NCBI GenBank assembly: GCA_037951165.1
Contig: JBBDHG010000451.1
Location: 515,001-579,000 of the forward strand
Length of the DNA: 64,000 nt
Direction: 5' to 3'
From: Lophius americanus
Taxonomy: Eukaryota; Chordata; Actinopteri; Lophiiformes; Lophiidae
In this document: piece after piece, positions 48,271 through 57,810 of the stretch
Numbering within the stretch: position 1 is the first letter of the stretch
Layout of the letters: each line of letters opens with the position of its first letter
Translations under genes and position numbers: made by a program
Notes under the pieces: model-generated
The model's database searches: none
Told to the model about the DNA's origin: nothing
The model's input: the letters and a program-made list of their open reading frames with translations, nothing else

Positions 48271-48825
48271 CTACGGAGGTCTGCTTCTGTCCTTCAGCTT
48301 CTCTACAAACGCCGCCACCCTCTGGTGTAACGTCTCCCTCTGGAAGTCCCTCAGCCTCTGCAGCTCCTCCCGGGCCCGCCGCCGCCGCCACTCCACCTGT
48401 TTCTCCGATATGGAGTCGATGGTGGCGATTTGCTTCATCTGCAAGAGGGACACGCCGCTCTGGACGTGGCCTCTGTGCCTCACCGGTGCTGATATGGACC
48501 GGTTCTGCTCCACCGTGGTGGGACGCCGGGCTCTGCTGGAGGACCATCTCCTGCTTTCAGACGTCTGGATCCCTCTGCAGAGCGACTGCTCTCCGATTTC
48601 TCTCATGGCGATGTTGACGGTGGCTTTGGGCTCGCAGACTTTCACCATCACGACCCGTCTGCGTTCTCTGAGCAGCGACTCGGTTCTGTGACGGTGCGTC
48701 TTCAGAGCGTACCGGTACTGCTTGTCCAACATGCAGAGTCTCTGCTGGAGATCCCGCTCCGCCTTCCGGTTCAACACTCTCAGGTTCCTCTGCAGCACAT
48801 CGCATGTCCTCAGACTCTGATCCAT
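48271..48825 (-). CDS. Unidentified basic coiled-coil protein
   Basis: A single open exon encodes 184 aa, from ATG at 48825 to TAG at 48271-48273. The protein is strongly Arg-rich. Residues about 10-60 (VLQRNLRVLNRKAERDLQQR, LDKQYRYALKTHRHRTESLL) and 140-178 look helical and coiled-coil-prone; the middle is polar and Ser/Arg-rich. GC content and codon bias towards G/C-ending codons resemble real fish exons, and competing frames are shorter. I do not recognise it; a weak resemblance to CCDC190-like small coiled-coil proteins is the best guess. A donor at 48908/48907 and an acceptor near 48838 could add a noncoding first exon. Its stop lies only about 100 bases from the cenpo stop, facing it. 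An ATTAAA signal on its strand lies at 48195-48200. Confidence 0.6.
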   Translation of the reverse strand: MDQSLRTCDVLQRNLRVLNRKAERDLQQRLCMLDKQYRYALKTHRHRTESLLRERRRVVMVKVCEPKATVNIAMREIGEQSLCRGIQTSESRRWSSSRARRPTTVEQNRSISAPVRHRGHVQSGVSLLQMKQIATIDSISEKQVEWRRRRAREELQRLRDFQRETLHQRVAAFVEKLKDRSRPP

Positions 48826-49278
48826 GGAGGAATCTTCTCTGGATTCTTTCTCTTCTTATTTCTTCGCTCCTAACAAACGTTTAAAGTCAATGTTGTGCTC
48901 CTCTCACCTGTCCGTGTCTCCTGGAGAGCTGCAGGTGTGTTTGCTGAAACACAATATCCCATTATAGCTCAGCTTAAGTGGTGGGGATTGTTTTCATTGT
49001 TAGCGCTCACATTCCTCACAGATTTGATTTCAGGATGCCCGAGGACGCCGCCGACAGTCATCCTGCCGCGTTATACAATCAAATGTGAAAATAAAACGCT
49101 TTCATCTCTTTGTCCAGACTGACCCATGTTCTGGCTTCTGCTGAGGTTTTTGAAATTTCCACTACTATGCTACATTTGGATAATACCCTATGAATATAAT
49201 ATACCTTAGGTCACTGCCAAGATGTTGACTGTACAGACAGCGCCCCCTGGTGGACTTTGCAACTTAATAGTTTTGATG

Positions 49279-49526
49279 TCTTAAAGAATCCTTTATTAGT
49301 CACACATACAGTCATACACAGTACAACATAGTGAAATTAGTTCTCTGCATTTGACCCATCCCTGAGGGAGCAGTGGGCAGCCCCTCGTGGAGCGCCCGGG
49401 GAGCTAAGGATTCAGGGTCTTGCTCAAGGACCCCACAACAAGTAGACCCTGGTGGGATTCGAACCGGCTACCTTCCGATCTTCTGATTGGGAGACGGCCG
49501 CTCTACCCACTGAGCCACAGCCGCCT
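49279..49526 (-). mobile_element. tRNA-derived SINE
   Basis: On the minus strand the element starts with GGCGGCTGTGGCTCAGTGGG and carries an A box (TGGCTCAGTGGGTAGAGC, plus coordinates 49496-49513) and a B box (GGTTCGAATCC, 49455-49465). A conserved body with CTGCCCACTGCTCCCTCAGG and GGGTCAAATGCAGAGAAC follows. It ends near 49280 in TAATAAAGGATTC. The order of head and body resembles fish V-SINE-type elements as I remember them. The copy looks well preserved. Confidence 0.8.
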
Positions 49527-49530
49527 CTGC

Positions 49531-50700
49531 TATGACTCCGCGTCTTGTTATGACTGACAGTAGCCATGGTAACCAGATAATCCCTGTTATTCAGACTTCA
49601 GCTGTCAGTGGTTACTATGTTATGGCTGATGGGTGTATGTTTCTTAAGGTATTGCAAACAGAAAGTAGAAGAGGAAATAATTTAGAAAAATAATTATTAT
49701 TTCCCGCGCTGTGGAACAACAGTTGATTCTGTGCAGTGAAGGATTTGATCCAGAGAGCCAAGTGGCTGCAACAGAACCATTCCCATCAATCAGAATGACA
49801 ACCTGTTACATTGATATTTATATTTTTGTAGAATTTAATAAGAAAGCTTTAAGCATCCCTTCATATATATATTTGTTTCACTTTCACAAATGTACGACAC
49901 TAATGATGCATTAATTCTGTGGATGAAAAATGGTTAAATAATAGTGAGGTTGATGATGAATAGTTCCTAGCAGGAGGATTTAGGATTGTTTAATATTAAT
50001 AGTATAATCATTTTCTTAAAGGAGAATATTTTTACCCAAATGTATTTTTAAAGTCAATAATAAATACTGGAACATGTGAATAAAAACACACTGAATAAAA
50101 AACATGCTCCACTTTCCCCCACCTGGTTACAGAAAGAGGATTTCTTATCTACATTAAGAATATATTTACTGCAGGGGGTGATCAGTGGTTTACAGACGTG
50201 GCTGGGACTTCCACAACCAACGGAAATAGTTGTGTGTGTTTTCTTTGGTCACAGCGTTGATAATAGAGAGAAATAAAAGCTGCGTGTTTCCTGTCTCTAT
50301 ATTCACGAGTTCTAATTCGCGCGAGCTTTGGATTTTAAAGAACGCGAAGTGGCGCGGAATCGCGTGACTCGGCTCAATAGCGTCAATCGATCTACTCGAG
50401 CGAAGAAGTTCGCGTGACGCTGTGAGGTAAAACGCCTTACTTTACTTGGGATTCTCCAATCGCTGCTCATCCGGACGTCACTGTGACGTCGATGCGGAAG
50501 TGGGTTAAAATTGAGAACTCAGACGAGAGGTTTGGGTTTACAAAGGTGATTGTTTCCAAAAACTAATATGAAACATTTTTGTGTTTGCGTTGGTTAATGC
50601 CGACAATGCAGTTCATAAGAACTTAACATATGTCCCATACATCAACGTAACTGGGGATTTTGCGATATTTATAACTTATACATAAATCTTTGCTTTAACA
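49531..50700. other. Spacer between the SINE and the U2 cluster
   Basis: No gene is seen. A Tc1-type end (CAGTGGTTACTATGTTATGG) is at 49605-49640. Bases 50281-50660 are CG-rich and similar to 54256-54660, forming the left edge of the duplicated U2 unit. Confidence 0.5.
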
Positions 50701-50707
50701 ATAGAGG

Positions 50708-50730
50708 GGGTGCACCGTTCCTGGAGGTAC
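50708..50730 (-). pseudogene. U2 snRNA remnant (copy A), 3' 23 nt only
   Basis: GGGTGCACCGTTCCTGGAGG and the next three bases match the U2 3' end, with the usual TTTAACAATAGAGG downstream flank. Sequence then jumps directly to GGTGAAAATAACG, which in the intact copies lies about 100 bp upstream of the U2 5' end. About 280 bp holding the U2 body and proximal promoter are deleted, probably at the shared GGT. Confidence 0.85.
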
Positions 50731-51854
50731 GGTGAAAATAACGACCGAATGTGCGGATGACTCTCCGAATGGGGAGTAAATTAAGTAATTACAGAATAAA
50801 AACAGTCAGTGGTTAAAAACCTCGATTTCAGGTTTGGTGATGTTTTTCTTATTTAAGAGTAAAGAGTTTAGAATCCACCTCTTAATGCTTCATATTGCTT
50901 TAAAATAAACCTCTGCTGTTGAGAAATAAAGCGGTGATTGACAGCCGTCTTTCCCTCGTGAACGGAAACAACCTTCTTCATTTTCTGTCTCCTCGTGATT
51001 TTATTTTTCTTAATGAAATTAGGAAATAAAAATCCAATCAAATTTTGGTCAGACCTATTTGATCTCGAAAAGGAAACATGTCTCGTTTTTCAATGTTGAT
51101 TATCGCATCTTGGAACGGGAAAAAATAATTTGCTGCTAGTTTTTCCTAATTCAAGAATTGAAAAACTAGATTTTCTAATTTTATTTTTATTTAACCTTTA
51201 TTTATACAGGTAATTTCATGGAGACACAGGGTCTCCTTCTGAAGAATGGAGCGGGATTCCGGGCCTGGACTAATAAAACTGTGTTTGGGGTTTGAGAATC
51301 TCGGGTCACAGATGCTGTCAATCACAGTACAGTGAAAGGGCGGGACTTTCTTAAAAATCTCTGATCACGCATTGGCTGCGTCACCCTCCTCTTTAAACCA
51401 GCTACTTATTTCGGTGAATACTTTTAATTGCTCATGTATAGAAACTTTGTTTGTGTGAAATAACTTCTCAACTGCTGTTTTATAAGCATTATGAGATTAT
51501 CTTTCAGTTGCGTTAGAAAAGATCGTTGAGATTCTCCAATAGCCACGCATCCGGGCGTCAGTACGACGTTGATGCGGAAGTGGGTGACCGGTGAGATCTC
51601 GCAAAGGAGGATTGTTTTTCGGAAGTTTTTAGGACTTCAGAAAAAAACATTAAACGTGTTAATATAACGCTGTTGATGTTTTATGGTAGAATTGTTAAGA
51701 GCAAGGAAGCGTATTCAACGGTTCTATAAGTAAACAACTATAAGGCGGATGAAGAGATGTTGACGACGGAGATTAAAACATTGTTTCTAAAAGTGTGAAA
51801 TAACATCACAGTTTTAACAAATCTTCTAACTTTGAATTACTTTAACAATAGAGG

Positions 51855-52042
51855 GGGTGCACCGTTACTGGAGGTACTGCAATACCAGGTCGATGCGTGG
51901 AGTGGACGGAGCAAGCCCCTATTCCATCTCCCAGTTCCAAAAATCAATTTAATATATGGTCCCCGGGTAGGGGACGTATCAGATATTAAACTGATAAGAA
52001 CAGATACTACACTTGATCTTAGCCAAAAGGCCGAGAAGCGAT
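51855..52042 (-). ncRNA. U2 spliceosomal snRNA, copy B
   Basis: This is a full-length 188-nt U2 read on the minus strand from ATCGCTTCTCGG at 52042. The branch-point-pairing segment GTGTAGTATCTG and the Sm site region GATTTTTGG are intact. U2 snRNA pairs with the intron branch point in the major spliceosome. This copy has one change near the 3' end, CCAGTAACGG instead of CCAGGAACGG, at the base of stem-loop IV. PSE-like, distal and SPH-like elements are all present upstream. Confidence 0.95.
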
Positions 52043-52083
52043 ACCGACAACTGAACGCAGCAGACCATTGTTTCCGGGCACAG

Positions 52084-52104
52084 CTCCTCTCACTGACGGT
52101 GTAA
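52084..52104 (-). promoter_or_regulatory. PSE-like element of U2 copy B
   Basis: Minus strand TTACACCGTCAGTGAGAGGA, 42-62 bases upstream of the U2 start, fits the vertebrate snRNA proximal sequence element in position and core (ACCGT.A). It is conserved in copies C (54951-54971), D (56241-56261) and E (57454-57474). No TATA box follows, as expected of polymerase II snRNA genes. Confidence 0.7.
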
Positions 52105-52244
52105 CAATAGTCCTTCTGTTTGGAACATGATCTGAGTCATATGGAAACGGTGAAAACAACGACAATCTACCGTATGTGCCACGAATGGAGAGTAAATTAA
52201 GTAATTACACAAGAACAATTACGTTATAATGTGTCGCATAAGCA

Positions 52245-52269
52245 CTTCCGCGTCACGTGATGCCGGAAG
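52245..52269. promoter_or_regulatory. Distal element of U2 copy B: ETS-Ebox-ETS palindrome
   Basis: CTTCCG and CCGGAAG flank a CACGTG centre, forming an inverted arrangement 203-227 bases upstream of the U2 start. That is where snRNA distal enhancers normally sit. Copy D has the same at about 56401-56426. Copy E has a degraded version near 57611-57635. It is absent from copy C. Confidence 0.5.
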
Positions 52270-52430
52270 CGTCACTGGATGTCTTAATGACTTTAACTAT
52301 ATAATACTTCAGAAACCAACTAAATGTAAGCAGATATGAGTGAATGTGAATGATATCAGTTATTTTCATTAAACATTCGGTGCTATAGAGCTGTAGAATG
52401 TAACATTAAGAACGATTTAGTCTACGTCTT

Positions 52431-52446
52431 CCCGTCATGCACTGCG
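52431..52446 (+). promoter_or_regulatory. SPH / Staf (ZNF143) site of U2 copy B
   Basis: CCCGTCATGCACTGCG fits the ZNF143 core CCCRNMATSCMYYRCR at every position. Counterparts lie at 56576-56591 (copy D) and 57795-57810 (copy E), all 377-389 bases upstream of the U2 start. SPH elements are classic activators of vertebrate snRNA genes. Confidence 0.6.
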
Positions 52447-53049
52447 CGCTGTCAGTCAATACAGTAGATGTTCCACGAAGTTTGACTTTGTTCAATTTGT
52501 TTTTTTTGCTTTTGTTAGCTGCATTTAAAGAATTGCATTTTTTTTATTAAATAAAAAAGCTCTGTATGCGGTGTAATGTTATAAATATCCAAATAATAGG
52601 TAGTCTCCATCGCTGTTAGAAAATATAACCGATATTATCTTGGTGACATTTGAACAAAAGGAAAAGAGTTCCAGGGCAGTTCCTTCTCCACGTAATTTTT
52701 TCTTAACATGCTTCTATTTAAACAAGTAAATTACAGTCAGTTGAACGAATAAAATAAATGATTGTTCATTATTTTTCCTGTTTTTTTCCCACGACTGTAG
52801 CGCCCTCTACTGGATAATTCAGACAACAGCCTTTGTTCGATTTACCTGACATCAATTGAAACTTAGAAAAATAAATAAATAAAATAAAATAAACGCAGGG
52901 AATTCAAGTTCACACAGTGTTAAACTGGCCGAAATTATTTAAGTTTCATCAATATTTTCACCTAATAATGAGGTGAAATCACGCAATAGTAACACCTGAG
53001 GTGGAAAACTCTGCAAGAACAAAACCAAACCGTGGCGGGAATAGTTTTA

Positions 53050-54250
53050 AAAAATCATAATTTTTGAATTGAATGAACATAATGCTATCTAAACATTCAA
53101 TCATCTCTTTATTAATATTATGAATAACAGCAGTGATTGATTTCAAAGCAATATGAAGATGTTAGGGGTCGATTCCCACCTATGCATACTGGCTTTGTCT
53201 ACATGTCTTTTTTCTTAATATGAAATTTGTCAGCAAACCGGAAATCGAGGTTCTAAACACAGAGCCAAAACATTAACACCAATGCGTGGTTTCTAATGGT
53301 GTGGTCTATTGTTGTATATTCTACACAGCTGGGAATTGACGTAATTCCCCAAATGTGTTCTTGCGTCCCATAATAACCGATCGATTTTGCTGTAGTTCAT
53401 CATATCAAGTGGATGATTTATGTTTTGGCATATCAGCAAACTGACGGTGGCTACCTGCACTCCTACTGCAAGATCCATGCTGGAGATAAAACTCTGGTTT
53501 AGGTGGTTTATGGTTATGATAAAGATCAAAGGTGGAGCAGACTCTGGACCGCAGCTCTACATTTCTCATGCTGTCCTTTGGTTACATGGACCATCGTAAA
53601 ATGGGATGTTGGGATTTCTCCAGCAATGTGAATGAGATCTTTTACTGTTTAGACCAGAAAACCTTAATTTCAGGCTTGATTGTCTGTCAGTGACGGGTCG
53701 TATTGTTACGGCTAATTGGTGTGTGTATTCGCTGCTATAATCAAAATTAATCTAATTAAAGGGCTGCTTATGTATTTCCCATTAACCGCGATCTGAACAG
53801 GAGCACCGCCCTCATTGGTGCGATTGGTAAACGACCACATCCGGCCTCAGACCACGAAAACAAACTCGTATTTTGGTTCTGTCTTCTCGTGATTGTATTT
53901 TTTCAAATCATAGTAGAAAATGAGAATCCAACCATTTTTTGAATTTCTCTCACCTGTATTTGATCTTGAGCAGGAAAAAAACGCTGTGTTCTTTATTTTT
54001 GATTCTTGTGCCTCAAACGAAAACTCAAATTATGTTGGTCATAAATCATCCGTTCAATATGAACGACTGCAGCGTTTATGGGACACGAGTCCACATTTGT
54101 GAAATGACATTAGTTTCAACATTGGAAGCAATAACTGGTGTTAATATTGTGGCTAGAACCTCGATTTAAGGAGTACTGAAGTATTTCATCTTGAGAGTAA
54201 AGACCTCAGAAAGCTCTTTGGTCACAGAGCTGATAACAGAGAAAATAGAA
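53050..54250. other. Spacer inside the U2 cluster, no gene seen
   Basis: AT-rich sequence with short unsupported frames. The end near 53696-53726 (TATTGTTACGGCTAATTGG) resembles a Tc1-type terminus. Bases 53860-53960 weakly echo the duplicated unit (TTCTCGTGATT, AAATGAGAATCCAACCA). Confidence 0.45.
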
Positions 54251-54721
54251 GGTGCGTGTTTAATTTGTCTTTATTCGCGCGTTCTCGTTCGCCCGATTGA
54301 AGCGAACTTTCCCTTGGAGTTTGAAGCACACTAAGTGACGCGTGTTCGCGCGTGTTGGGCGCACTAGCGTCAATTGTTCAGCCCGAGAGCGAGAAAGTTC
54401 GCGTGACGCTGCGACTTAAACGCCTCTCATGATGAGATTCTCCATCACCACACATCTGGACGTCATTAAGACGTTGATTCAGAAGTAGAGTTTGGTTTTT
54501 CAGAGGTGATTGTTAGTTCCAAAAATAATATGAAACACTTTTGTGTTTGCGTTGGTTATTACCGACGATAGAGTTGATAAGATTACTAACTAATATGTCC
54601 TTTATATATATATCCACGTACCTCGGACGAAGGATTCGAATCTCTGCAAAACATATGACTCACAAATATTTTAAGCATTAACGCCTTGAAAGTTAGTTGA
54701 TAATTCCTTTAACAATAGAGG

Positions 54722-54909
54722 GGGTGCACCGTTCCTGGAGGTACTGCAACACCAGGTCGATGCGTGGAGTGGACGGAGCAAGCCCCTATTCCATCTCCCA
54801 GTTCCAAAAATCAATTTAATATATGGTCCCCGGGTAGGGGACGTATCAGATATTAAACTGATAAGAACAGATACTACACTTGATCTTAGCCAAAAGGCCG
54901 AGAAGCGAT
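54722..54909 (-). ncRNA. U2 spliceosomal snRNA, copy C
   Basis: Full-length 188-nt U2 on the minus strand. The body equals copies B and D except for GGTGTTGCAG in place of GGTATTGCAG in the stem-loop IV loop, the U2B''-binding site. The PSE-like element is at 54951-54971. The upstream flank switches at about 55073 to the sequence found beside remnant A, so the distal palindrome and SPH site are missing. Confidence 0.93.
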
Positions 54910-55019
54910 ACCGACAACTGAACGCAGCAGCTGACTGGTTCCGGGCACAGCTCCTCTCACTGACGGTGTAACGATAGTCCTTCTGCTAGGAACGTGATCT
55001 GAGTCATATGGAAACGGTG

Positions 55020-56490
55020 AAAATAACGACAATCGACCGAATGTGCCACGAATGGAGAGTAAATTAAGTAATTATAGAATAAAAACAGTCAGTGGTTAAA
55101 AACCTCGATTTCAGGTTTGGTGACGTTTTTCTTATTTAAGAGTAAAGAGTTTAGAATCCACCTCATAATGCTTCATATTGCTTTAAAATAAACCTCTGCT
55201 GTTGGGAAATAAAGCGGTGATTGACAGCCGTCTTTCCCTCGTGAACGGAAACAACCTTCTTCATTTTCTGTCTCCTCGTGATTTTATTTTTCTTAATGAA
55301 ATTAGGAAATAAAAATCCAATCAAATTTTGGTCAGCTCTATTTGATCTCGAAAAGGAAACATGTCTCGTTTTTCAATGTTGATTCTCGCATCTTGGAACG
55401 GGAAAAAATAATTGGCCGCTAGTTTTTCCTAATTCAAGAATTGAAAAACTAGATTTTCTAATTTTATTTTTATTTAACCTTTATTTATACAGGTAATTTC
55501 ATGGAGACACAGGGTCTCCTTCTGAAGAATGGAGCGGGATTCCGGGCCTGGACTAATAAAACTGTGTTTGGTGTTTGAGAATCTTGGGTCACAGATTCTG
55601 TCAATCACAGTACAGTGAAAGGGCGGGACTTTCTTAAAAATCTCATTATGAGATTATCTTTCAGTTGCGTTAGAAAAGATCGTTGAGATTCTCCAATAGC
55701 CACGCATCCGGGCGTCAGTACGACGTTGATGCGGAAGTGGGTGACCGGTGAGATCTCGCAAAGGAGGATTGTTTTTCGGAAGTTTTTCGGACTTCAGAAA
55801 ATAACATTAAACGTGTTAATATAACGCTGTTGATGTTTTATGGTAGAATTGTTAATGGCAAGGAAGCGTATTCAACTGTTCTATAAGTAAACAACTATAA
55901 GGCGGATGAAGAGATGTTGACGACGGAGATTAAAACATTGTTTCTAAAATGTGAATAAAACATCACAGTTTTAACAAATCTTCTTACTTTAAATTACTTT
56001 AACAATAGAGGGGGTGCACCGTTCCTGGAGGTACTGCAATACCAGGTCGATGCGTGGAGTGGACGGAGCAAGCCCCTATTCCATCTCCCAGTTCCAAAAA
56101 TCAATTTAATATATGGTCCCCGGGTAGGGGACGTATCAGATATTAAACTGATAAGAACAGATACTACACTTGATCTTAGCCAAAAGGCCGAGAAGCGATA
56201 CCGACAACTGAACGCAGCAGCTGACTGGTTCCGGGCACAGCTCCTCTCACTGACGGTGTAACGATAGTCCTTCTGCTAGGAACGTGATCTGAGTCATATG
56301 GAAACGGTGAAAACAACGACAATCTACCGTATGTGCCACGAATGGAGAGTAAATTAAGTAATTACACAAGAACAATTACGTTATAATGTGTCGCATAAGC
56401 ACTTCCGCGTCACGTGATGCCGGAAGCGTCACTGGACTTCTTAACGACTTTAACTTTATAATACTTCAGAAACCTACTAAATGTAAGCAG
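55020..56490. repeat. Duplicated U2 unit, right copy
   Basis: Near-identical to 50733-52330 over about 1.45 kb, apart from a 125-bp deletion at about 55645 and scattered substitutions. It brings copy D of U2. Confidence 0.85.
56012..56199 (-). ncRNA. U2 spliceosomal snRNA, copy D
   Basis: Full-length 188-nt U2 on the minus strand. It has none of the stem-loop IV changes seen in B, C and E, so it represents the local consensus. It keeps the PSE-like (56241-56261), distal palindrome (56401-56426) and SPH-like (56576-56591) elements. By sequence it is the best candidate for a fully active gene. Confidence 0.96.
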
Positions 56491-56921
56491 ATACGAGTAC
56501 AAAATAATAATTAAAGTTATTGTGGCGCTAAAGAGCTGTAGAATGTAACATTAAAAACGATTTTGCCTATTTGTTCCCATCATGCACTACGCGCTGCACG
56601 TCACCGGCGTAGATGTTTTACGAAATTCTGCTTCGTTCTATTTTTTTGGTGTATGCCTTTGTGAGGCGTATTTAAATAATTCATATCAAAATGTCTATAT
56701 TTTTAAATTAAAAAAATGTCTAATGAATAATGTTACTATCCAAAATAATAGTTAAACAAAAAAATACAAAATATGACTAGTATTATCTGGGTGACATTTG
56801 TAAAAAAAAATAGAACAAGTCCTGAACATTTCTAAGATCACTACATAGTTTCATATTTTCCCGTTTTATGACACGGACATACAGAACGAGTAACAACAAT
56901 CTTACATGTCGAACGATTCAA

Positions 56922-56970
56922 ATATGAGCATATTCCGGAACGTTATCACCCCTCCGGAATATGCTCATAT
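56922..56970. repeat. Perfect 18-bp inverted repeat (hairpin)
   Basis: ATATGAGCATATTCCGGA at 56922-56939 is exactly mirrored by TCCGGAATATGCTCATAT at 56953-56970, with a 13-nt spacer. The flanks extend the symmetry imperfectly (GATTCAA versus TTGATTC further out). It lies about 255 bp past the 3' end of U2 copy E. Confidence 0.9.
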
Positions 56971-57224
56971 CTGAATGGTTGATTCGGAAGCGGAACCGGA
57001 AGTGAGTGACGGGTTAGAAACCAGACTGGAGGTTTAGTTTTCAGAAGTGTTTGCGACTCTAGAAAGTAACATTAAATATTAATTTGAAGTTTTATACGTT
57101 TGATTTTGAACACACTAATCGCATTTTAGCATGCAACGGTGGGGGGGTTCACACCTCAAGGAAACGTTATTATCTTAACATTTCAGTGTAAATGACAACG
57201 TTTTTATTTCTTTAACAATTGAGG

Positions 57225-57412
57225 GGGTGCACCGTTCCTGGAGATACTGCAATACCAGGTCGATGCGTGGAGTGGACGGAGCAAGCCCCTATTCCATCTC
57301 CCAGTTCCAAAAATCAATTTAATATATGGTCCCCGGGTAGGGGACGTATCAGATATTAAACTGATAAGAACAGATACTACACTTGATCTTAGCCAAAAGG
57401 CCGAGAAGCGAT
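57225..57412 (-). ncRNA. U2 spliceosomal snRNA, copy E
   Basis: Full-length 188-nt U2 on the minus strand. One change, GTATCTCC for GTACCTCC, falls in the stem-loop IV loop. The PSE-like element (57454-57474, two substitutions) and SPH-like site (57795-57810) are kept; the distal palindrome is degraded. Its outer flank to about 58405 is a diverged copy of the flank of copy B to about 53045. Confidence 0.94.
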
Positions 57413-57810
57413 ACTGACAACTGAACGCAGCAGCTGACTGGTTCCGGGCACAGTTCTTCTCACTGACGGTGTAACGATAGTCCTTCTGTTTGGAACATGA
57501 ATCTGACTGAAACGGACAGAGTGAAAATAACGACAATCGACTGATCGTGCCACGAATGGAGCGTAAATTAAGTAATTACCGAGAAAATTTAAGTTATAGT
57601 GTATCTCACAGGCACTTCCGGGTCAAGCGATGCCGACGCTTTAATGACTTTATATTTATAATACTTTTGAAACCAACGAAATGTAAGCAGAGTAAGAGTA
57701 TGAGTGACAATTAATAATCAAAGTTAATCTCATTGATCATTTGATACTAAAGAGGATTAGAATGTAAAATTAAAGACGGTTTGGACTTCGTCTGCCCATC
57801 ATGCACTGCG

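Larger units (their letters stand above)
50733..52330. repeat. Duplicated U2 unit, left copy
   Basis: This stretch is highly similar to about 55020-56490, including noncoding sequence and one U2 gene each. The left copy keeps about 125 bp at 51365-51488 that is missing from the right copy. The unit also contains a widespread repeat near 51185-51290 (TTTATTTATACAGGTAATTT). Confidence 0.85.

Noticed and set aside
49440..49526. A tRNA gene on the minus strand
   Set aside because: The A and B boxes are present, but the sequence continues into a SINE body and lacks a convincing cloverleaf; it is the tRNA-derived head of a SINE.
51832..52104. A 90-residue plus-strand ORF over a U2 gene (and a 110-residue one on minus at 57204-57536)
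   Set aside because: Both are frames across the structured U2 snRNA and its promoter; the RNA identity explains all conservation.
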